Of a stretch of 9,884 nucleotides of DNA, positions 5,061 through 9,884 are shown piece after piece. The stretch lies in assembly GCA_027310505.1 (NCBI GenBank), contig DAIDAS010000207.1, positions 1-9,884 of the forward strand, read 5' to 3'. The notes under the pieces are model-generated. The model ran no database searches. It saw only the letters and a program-made list of their open reading frames with translations, and was not told the origin of the DNA. This DNA comes from a bacterium (GTDB taxonomy: Bacteria > Pseudomonadota > Gammaproteobacteria > Burkholderiales > Methylophilaceae). Each line of letters begins with the position of its first letter. The stretch's first letter is position 1. Position numbers and translations under genes: made by a program.

Positions 5061-5927
5061 CTACTCAAGATTCTGGATTTGCTCACGCATCTGCTCGATC
5101 AGGACCTTGAGCTCCATCGAGACTTGCGAGGTTTCGGTAGAGGCCGATTTCGAACCCAGTGTATTGGCTTCACGGTTGAGTTCCTGCATCAGAAAATCCA
5201 GCCTTTTGCCGACCGCGCCGCCGGTGGCAAGAATGCGCCTGACTTCCTGCAGATGTGTGGTGAGGCGACCGAGCTCTTCGTCCACGTCGATTTTTTGCGC
5301 GAAAAGCGTCAGCTCCTGGCGGATACGCTCGTCGTCCTCCGCTTGCAGGACTTCGCGCATTTTTGCCGCCAGTTTTTCCTGGTAGGCCTGCATCAAGGCA
5401 GGCAACAACGGGCGCACCCGAGCCACCTGCTGTTCCATCAAGCCCACGCGCTCGAGTATCAGCGCCTTGAGTTTTTCGCCTTCCCGACCGCGGGCATCGG
5501 CCAGCTCCTGCAATCCTTGTTCCAACAAGGCCAGCACATCGCCGCGCACGGTATCGCCGGCAACCGGCTCGCTGGCCAGCACGCCAGGCCAGCGCAGGAC
5601 ATCCGCCACACTCAAGTTTGGGCTTTGCGGAAAATGCGCTTTCACTTGTGCACTCAACTGCACCAGCTGTTGCAGCGCAGCGGCATTAACCTCTGCTTTG
5701 GAGACGGCTCCAGTCGGTGCCGCCAGCGAAAAACGGCATTCAACCTTGCCACGTCCAAGGCGCGCAGCAATCGCTTCGCGCACGACCGGCTCGTAACTGC
5801 GTAACGCATCGTCCATGCGCATGTGCAGTTCGAGGTAGCGGTGATTCACGGTGCGCAACTCGAGGAGTAGCACACCTGCCGCGACTTCACGTTCTTTGGC
5901 GGCAAAGCCGGTCATACTGTAAATCAT
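5061..5927 (-). CDS. yicC: YicC-family endoribonuclease
   Basis: A 288-residue protein with the family's characteristic opening MIYSMTGFAAKEREV, then the conserved LRTVNHRYLELHMRM, EPVVREAIAARLGRGKVE and, at the C-terminus, RLDFLMQELNREANTLGSKS followed by LKVLIEQMREQIQNLE. YicC proteins are cytoplasmic ring-forming endoribonucleases; in E. coli YicC is implicated in small-RNA turnover. The central part (about 130-210) is a long charged helical region consistent with the family. The ATG at 5927 was preferred over the in-frame 5951 because members start at M-I-x-S-M-T, and GGGAG lies 9 nt upstream. In related bacteria yicC stands next to gmk; here the integrase element lies between them. Confidence 0.95.
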   Translation of the reverse strand: MIYSMTGFAAKEREVAAGVLLLELRTVNHRYLELHMRMDDALRSYEPVVREAIAARLGRGKVECRFSLAAPTGAVSKAEVNAAALQQLVQLSAQVKAHFPQSPNLSVADVLRWPGVLASEPVAGDTVRGDVLALLEQGLQELADARGREGEKLKALILERVGLMEQQVARVRPLLPALMQAYQEKLAAKMREVLQAEDDERIRQELTLFAQKIDVDEELGRLTTHLQEVRRILATGGAVGKRLDFLMQELNREANTLGSKSASTETSQVSMELKVLIEQMREQIQNLE

Positions 5928-5963
5928 GCCGCTCGTCTCCCAGTTCCCCAAAATTCACCCAAT

Positions 5964-5992
5964 GTTATCAAATCCACAACAGTTCATGACAA
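5964..5992 (-). promoter_or_regulatory. Sigma-70-type promoter of yicC
   Basis: Minus-strand TTGTCA (5992-5987, 5 of 6 consensus), a 17-nt spacer and GATAAC (5969-5964, 4 of 6). The predicted start near 5957 gives a leader of about 30 nt containing the GGGAG ribosome site. It lies in the 99-nt divergent region shared with the kinase gene; no equally good plus-strand promoter was found there. Confidence 0.5.
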
Positions 5993-6026
5993 AATAGCCT
6001 TTTAACCACGTTTTCATATCCCAAAA

Positions 6027-6950
6027 ATGCAGGAACCCGAAAGCCACGCCTTGCCTGAAGGATACCGGCTGCAGGAATACCGGATCGAAAAGGTATTGAG
6101 CGGCGGCGGGTTCAGCTACGTCTATCTTGCCCGCAACCAGCGTGGCGAACGCGTCGCCATCAAGGAATACTTGCCCATCGCCCTGGCTTGGCGCAACGAC
6201 GGTGACCGGGTCGAGGCAAACTCTCCCGAAAATCTCGCCAATTTCCGGCTTGGCCTGAAATGCTTCTTTGAAGAAGGGCGGGCGCTCGCCAGCATCAATC
6301 ACACCAATATTGTGCGCGTGGTCAATTTTTTTCGCGCCAACGATACCGTATACATGGTGATGCAATACGAGCGTGGCAAATCCTTGCAGGAATATATCCA
6401 GTCGCACACCCATCCAGCCAAGGAAGAGTTCGTCCGCCGCCTGTTCTCAGAGATGCTGAACGGGCTACGCGAAGTGCATGCACGCAAGCTCCTGCATCTG
6501 GACATCAAACCCGCCAACATTTACATTCGCCTGGATGGCTCGCCGGTGCTACTCGACTTCGGCTCCGCGCGCCAGACCCTGGCAAATGAGCGGGCAAACC
6601 TGCCGCTAAGCTTCACGCCGGGCTTCGCCTCGCCGGAACAATATGCCAACCGCAAGCTGCTGGGCCCCTGGAGCGATATTTATAGCGTGGGGGCCTCGAT
6701 GTATGCCTGTCTGGTACGCGCCTCCCCACCTGCTGCGGATTTGCGCCAGCATCACGATACGCTGCCGCCCGCCACACAGATCGGCAAGGGCATCTATTCC
6801 GACCATCTGCTCCAAATCATCGACTGGTGCATGAAGCTCGACCCGCTGCAGCGCCCGCAGAGTGTGTTTGCACTGCAAAAGGCACTACTGGAGACGCCAC
6901 CCAAGGACAAATCGCTGTTGGCCTCGATCAAGCGGAAGTTGCGCTTATGA
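6027..6950 (+). CDS. Hanks-type serine/threonine protein kinase, non-RD
   Basis: A 307-residue single-domain cytoplasmic kinase. Visible motifs in order: glycine-rich loop LSGGGFSYVYLA (24-35), ATP-anchoring lysine K46 in VAIKEY, alpha-C glutamate about E83 (FFEEGRALASINH), catalytic loop HLDIKPANI with D159, K161 and N164, DFGSAR with metal ligand D177, and SPEQY in the P+1 region. The usual HRD arginine is leucine (L158), so it belongs to the non-RD class and may not need activation-loop phosphorylation. There is no transmembrane helix or sensor domain; the C-terminus is short and basic (SIKRKLRL). It overlaps the PP2C gene by ATGA, so the two are translationally coupled and probably antagonistic. 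No clear Shine-Dalgarno precedes the ATG. The substrate is unknown. Similar kinases occur in type VI secretion loci, but no such genes are here. Confidence 0.93.
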   Translation: MQEPESHALPEGYRLQEYRIEKVLSGGGFSYVYLARNQRGERVAIKEYLPIALAWRNDGDRVEANSPENLANFRLGLKCFFEEGRALASINHTNIVRVVNFFRANDTVYMVMQYERGKSLQEYIQSHTHPAKEEFVRRLFSEMLNGLREVHARKLLHLDIKPANIYIRLDGSPVLLDFGSARQTLANERANLPLSFTPGFASPEQYANRKLLGPWSDIYSVGASMYACLVRASPPAADLRQHHDTLPPATQIGKGIYSDHLLQIIDWCMKLDPLQRPQSVFALQKALLETPPKDKSLLASIKRKLRL

Positions 6951-7867
6951 AATTCACCATCCACCAAGGCAGCCGTCAGGGGCCGCGCAAGTACAATCAG
7001 GATCGCGTTGCCTATTCTTACAGCAGGGACTCGATGCTGACTGTGCTGGCAGATGGCATGGGGGGGCACAGCGGCGGCGAGTTTGCCGCCCAGCTCGCAG
7101 TCAAGACGCTAACAGATGCCTTTCAGCGCATGGCGCTGCCTATCCTGGCGAACCCTTCCAAATTTCTGGCCGACTATATCATGCAGGTGCACGACGTCAT
7201 CGAAAACCATGTCGCTGCCAAGGGCCTGATCGACCACCCGCGCACGACCATCGTGGCCGCCATTGCCCAGAATGACGAGCTCTATGTTGCCCACGTAGGC
7301 GATTCGCGCCTGTACCATTTGCGTAACGGCAAGGTCATCAGCCGCACCGAAGACCACTCCAAGGTACAGTTGATGTTCCGGCGCGGCTTGATCAACCTGG
7401 GGCAGATGGCAATCCATCCAGAGCGCAACAAAATCTACAACTGCCTGGGTGGCGACGTCAAACCCAAGGTCGAGTTGTCGGAAAAGCGCGGGTTGCGTGA
7501 TGGCGACACCATCCTGTTGTGCAGCGATGGCCTCTGGTCGCTGGTAGGCGATGAAAAGATGGCCGAGATTCTCTCCAGCGATACCGTCAATATCGCGATC
7601 CCAGAGCTGCTCGACCTGGCAGAATCGCGCGCCGACAGCAAAAGCGACAACATGAGCGCCATCGGCTTCAACTGGGGGGGGACGGTTTCCGGCAAACTTT
7701 CAGTCTCTACGGCCATCATGCCGCTCGACTCTGTCACGACCATCCTGATGAATCCGCAACCCGCAGGGGATGAAAGTGCCGTCCCGGAAGCTGCGACGTT
7801 AACCGATGAAGACATCGAACACGCAATCGCCGAGATTCAGGCAGCCATCAATAACGTGAGGAAATAA
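6947..7867 (+). CDS. PP2C-family serine/threonine phosphatase
   Basis: A 306-residue metal-dependent (Mn/Mg) phosphatase. Motifs: N17-Q18-D19 in RKYNQDRV, ADGMGGHSGGE with metal ligand D36, HVGDSRLY (116-123), CSDGLW with D194, and the late KSDNMSAI with D234. After about residue 245 comes a 60-residue extension of low conservation ending in an acidic helix (DEDIEHAIAEIQAAI). The start at 6947 was chosen over the longer open frame from 6827 because it forms the ATGA overlap with the kinase stop and because PP2C domains begin just before RxxNxD. It should reverse phosphorylation by the adjacent kinase. Two poly-G runs lie in the coding sequence: G7 at 7060-7066 in the GMGGH motif and G8 at 7674-7681 just after the catalytic core. 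Confidence 0.95.
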   Translation: MKFTIHQGSRQGPRKYNQDRVAYSYSRDSMLTVLADGMGGHSGGEFAAQLAVKTLTDAFQRMALPILANPSKFLADYIMQVHDVIENHVAAKGLIDHPRTTIVAAIAQNDELYVAHVGDSRLYHLRNGKVISRTEDHSKVQLMFRRGLINLGQMAIHPERNKIYNCLGGDVKPKVELSEKRGLRDGDTILLCSDGLWSLVGDEKMAEILSSDTVNIAIPELLDLAESRADSKSDNMSAIGFNWGGTVSGKLSVSTAIMPLDSVTTILMNPQPAGDESAVPEAATLTDEDIEHAIAEIQAAINNVRK

Positions 7868-7888
7868 GCCTCCATTTTGGTCGTCCGG

Positions 7889-7916
7889 CTGAAACAGGCG
7901 TTTGGCGCGTTATAAT
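7889..7916 (+). promoter_or_regulatory. Candidate rph promoter
   Basis: A perfect TATAAT (7911-7916), in the context GCGTTATAAT, lies in the 83-nt gap between the phosphatase stop and rph. The best -35 is weak: CTGAAA at 7889-7894 with a 16-nt spacer. The leader would be about 28 nt and include AAGAGG. It would give rph-rdgB-hemW transcription independent of the kinase pair. Confidence 0.5.
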
Positions 7917-7950
7917 TTCCCCTTTTAGATCACCTGCAAGAGGCCTTTTG

Positions 7951-8667
7951 ATGCGCCCAAGCCAACGCGCGCCCGGAGAACTGCGCCCGGTCGAAATCAT
8001 CCGTCGCTACACCAAGCATGCCGAAGGATCGGTACTGGTCAAGTTCGGCGATACCCACGTCCTCTGCACCGCCAGCATCGACGAAAAAGTCCCGCCTTTC
8101 CTGCGCGGCAAAAATCAGGGCTGGGTTACGGCCGAATACGGCATGCTTCCCCGATCCACCGGTAGCCGCATGGATCGCGAGGCCGCACGCGGCAAGCAAT
8201 CAGGTCGCACGCAGGAAATCCAGCGACTGATCGGCCGTAGCCTGCGCGCGATCATTGACCTGGATAAACTCGGCGAACGCACCATCCAGATCGATTGCGA
8301 CGTCATCCAGGCCGATGGCGGCACGCGCACTGCCAGCATCACCGGCGCTTTTGTCGCCCTGCATGACGCCATTGGCACCCTGCTGGAAAAGCAATTGATC
8401 GCCGAAACCCCTTTGCGCGATTTCGTCGCCGCCATTTCAGTGGGCGTGTTCGAAGGCACGCCAGTGCTGGATCTGGATTACATCGAGGATTCCGGCTGCG
8501 ATACCGACATGAACGTGGTGATGACCGGCAACGGGGGCTTCGTCGAGATTCAAGGCACCGCCGAGGGAACGCCATTCCAGCGTGCCGAAATGGACGCAAT
8601 GCTCGATCTGGCACAAGCCGGCATCGCGCAACTGATTGCCAAGCAGAAAGCCGCGCTGGGGCTGTAG
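7951..8667 (+). CDS. rph: RNase PH
   Basis: A 238-residue phosphorolytic 3'-5' exoribonuclease, exactly the E. coli full length, that trims tRNA 3' ends using phosphate. It opens MRPSQRAPGELRPVEI, with FGDTHVLCTAS, the long conserved block VTAEYGMLPRSTGSR near residues 60-75, the phosphate-binding GGTRTAS near 124-130, and the metal-binding region LDYIEDSGCDTDMNVV near 173-188. The ATG at 7951 has AAGAGG 7 nt upstream; the TTG immediately before it is not needed. The stop is followed after 1 nt by rdgB, implying coupled translation. No frameshift is present. Confidence 0.97.
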   Translation: MRPSQRAPGELRPVEIIRRYTKHAEGSVLVKFGDTHVLCTASIDEKVPPFLRGKNQGWVTAEYGMLPRSTGSRMDREAARGKQSGRTQEIQRLIGRSLRAIIDLDKLGERTIQIDCDVIQADGGTRTASITGAFVALHDAIGTLLEKQLIAETPLRDFVAAISVGVFEGTPVLDLDYIEDSGCDTDMNVVMTGNGGFVEIQGTAEGTPFQRAEMDAMLDLAQAGIAQLIAKQKAALGL

Positions 8668-8668
8668 C

Positions 8669-9262
8669 ATGCAGAAACTGGTCATCGCCACCGGCAATGC
8701 GCACAAGTTGCATGAAATAAGCACACTGCTGCAACCGCTCGGCATTGAAGTATTGTCTCAATCGGCATTCAACGTGCCGGAGGCGGCCGAACCGCACTGC
8801 ACCTTCATCGAAAATGCGCTGGCCAAGGCCCGCCATGCGGCACGCCTGACCGGGCTACCTGCGCTGGCAGACGATTCCGGCATCTGCGTGCACGCGCTGG
8901 GCGGGTCGCCTGGCGTAATCTCGGCGATCTATGCCGGCGAACCCCGCAGCGACGCGCGCAACAACGAGAAACTGCTGGCAGCCATGCACGGCATCACCGA
9001 CCGCCGCGCCCATTACCACTGTGCGCTGGTACTGCTGCGGCATGCTGACGACCCACAGCCCATCATCGCCGAAGGCCAGTGGCATGGCGTGATCCTGGAA
9101 ACGCCAAGGGGCGAGGGCGGTTTCGGTTACGACCCGCTGTTTCTCGATACCACCCTCAACCAGACCGTGGCCGAAATTTCCACCGACAACAAGAACCGCG
9201 TCAGCCATCGTGGCAAAGCGCTGCGCGCACTGCTGGAGAAGCTGCGCGGCGAAATGTCGTGA
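8669..9262 (+). CDS. rdgB: dITP/XTP pyrophosphatase (RdgB/HAM1 family)
   Basis: A 197-residue enzyme that hydrolyses dITP, ITP and XTP to the monophosphates, keeping deaminated purines out of nucleic acids. Motifs: ATGNAHKLHE at the N-terminus (substrate loop), TFIENALAKARHAA, the catalytic DDSGICV near residue 70, GVISAIYAG (commonly GVYSARYAG), GEGGFGYDPLF, and the base-recognition segment KNRVSHRGKAL near the C-terminus. The start at 8669, 1 nt after the rph stop, gives the usual family N-terminus. Its last codons overlap the hemW GTG start by 4 nt (GTGA), so rph, rdgB and hemW form a coupled unit. Confidence 0.96.
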   Translation: MQKLVIATGNAHKLHEISTLLQPLGIEVLSQSAFNVPEAAEPHCTFIENALAKARHAARLTGLPALADDSGICVHALGGSPGVISAIYAGEPRSDARNNEKLLAAMHGITDRRAHYHCALVLLRHADDPQPIIAEGQWHGVILETPRGEGGFGYDPLFLDTTLNQTVAEISTDNKNRVSHRGKALRALLEKLRGEMS

Positions 9263-9884
9263 CCGCACCGACTTTTTCACCGCCGCTCAGTCTGTACGTC
9301 CACTACCCGTGGTGCGTGCGCAAATGCCCGTACTGCGACTTCAACTCGCACGAGGCCAAACAACAGACGTCAGACCAGGCTTATGCCGATGCCCTGATCG
9401 CCGATTTGGAGCAAGCCCTGCCATGGGTGTGGGGAAAGCGCGTGCAGAGCATTTTTTTCGGTGGCGGCACGCCCAGCCTGATGTCGCCGGAAGTGCTCGC
9501 CGACCTGCTGGCACGCATCCGCATGCTGCTGCCGCTGGCGGTTAATGCCGAAATCACGCTGGAAGCCAATCCCGGCACAGTCGAAGCAGAGCGCTTCGCC
9601 GGCTTCAGAGACGCTGGCATCAACCGCCTGTCGCTGGGGATCCAGAGTTTCAACGACGCGCACCTCAAGGCGCTCGGTCGCATCCACGATGCCGCTGAAG
9701 CAAGGCGTGCGGTGGAACTGGCGCTCGCTACCGTCGGCAACGTCAATCTCGACCTGATGTATGCGCTGCCTCAACAATCCATGGAGCAGGCGCTGCAGGA
9801 CATCCGCACCGCCATTGGCTACGGCCCCACGCATATTTCAGCCTACCATCTGACGCTGGAGCCCAACACCGCGTTTTATCATAC
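9259..9884 (+). CDS. hemW: HemW, radical SAM heme chaperone (coproporphyrinogen III oxidase-like), partial at the 3' side
   Basis: The first 208 codons are present and the gene runs off the window. It starts at a GTG overlapping the rdgB stop as GTGA. The radical SAM cluster motif is WCVRKCPYCDFNSHE with cysteines 19, 23 and 26, followed by IFFGGGTPSLM (SAM-binding glycine motif), EITLEANPGTVE, GINRLSLGIQSFND, LDLMYALPQQS and HISAYHLTLEPNT. This matches the HemW subgroup (WCxxKCPYCDFNSH) rather than true HemN. The protein binds an Fe-S cluster and SAM, and in characterised cases transfers heme to respiratory enzymes. The gene name is often mis-annotated as hemN. Adjacency to rdgB is common in proteobacteria. 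Confidence 0.95.
   Translation, partial: MTAPTFSPPLSLYVHYPWCVRKCPYCDFNSHEAKQQTSDQAYADALIADLEQALPWVWGKRVQSIFFGGGTPSLMSPEVLADLLARIRMLLPLAVNAEITLEANPGTVEAERFAGFRDAGINRLSLGIQSFNDAHLKALGRIHDAAEARRAVELALATVGNVNLDLMYALPQQSMEQALQDIRTAIGYGPTHISAYHLTLEPNTAFYH

Noticed and set aside
5058..5804. 248-codon open frame on the plus strand opposite yicC
   Set aside because: It is the antisense shadow of a full-length yicC with conserved motifs; no ribosome site or family resemblance.
6827..6946. Longer N-terminus for the PP2C phosphatase
   Set aside because: It would overlap 124 nt of the kinase gene in another frame; the ATGA overlap at 6947 gives a normal PP2C start.

Overview
The window reads as a chromosomal segment of a betaproteobacterium. 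The spoT-rpoZ-gmk-yicC block followed by a kinase/phosphatase pair and rph-rdgB-hemW is the arrangement I associate with Nitrosomonadales-like Betaproteobacteria (Gallionella/Sideroxydans/Sulfuricella type). That assignment is inference from gene order and protein flavour, not from a search.

Layout. On the minus strand at the left, reading leftwards, lie an unrecognised lipoprotein (1035-1793), gmk (guanylate kinase), rpoZ (RNA polymerase omega) and the first 36 codons of a SpoT/RelA-type (p)ppGpp enzyme. The last three are separated by only 11-17 nt. The middle (about 1.8-5.0 kb) is visibly more AT-rich and looks like a small integrated element with all genes on the minus strand: a short DUF4102-only protein, a full tyrosine integrase of the P4 type, a higBA toxin-antitoxin pair, and two small overlapping genes of unknown function. 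Its two edges carry copies of a GTGTAC-centred motif that looks like integrase arm-binding sites. It sits between yicC and the lipoprotein-gmk-rpoZ-spoT unit, which are normally close neighbours. To the right, yicC (minus) has its own promoter and a likely terminator.

Divergent from yicC, on the plus strand, are a Hanks-type Ser/Thr kinase and a PP2C phosphatase overlapping by ATGA. After an 83-nt gap with a TATAAT box come rph (RNase PH), rdgB (ITP/XTP pyrophosphatase) and the start of hemW (radical SAM heme chaperone), packed with a 1-nt gap and a 4-nt GTGA overlap.

How the genes work together: the housekeeping genes concern guanine nucleotides and stringent response (gmk, rpoZ, spoT), RNA trimming and turnover (yicC, rph) and nucleotide pool cleaning (rdgB). 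The kinase and phosphatase should form a reversible protein-phosphorylation pair. The least described part is the small element: its duplicated DNA-arm-binding protein with a possible frameshift, its two unknown small proteins, and the repeats at its edges. No tRNA, rRNA, CRISPR array or IS element was seen, and no gap longer than 300 nt lacks a gene.
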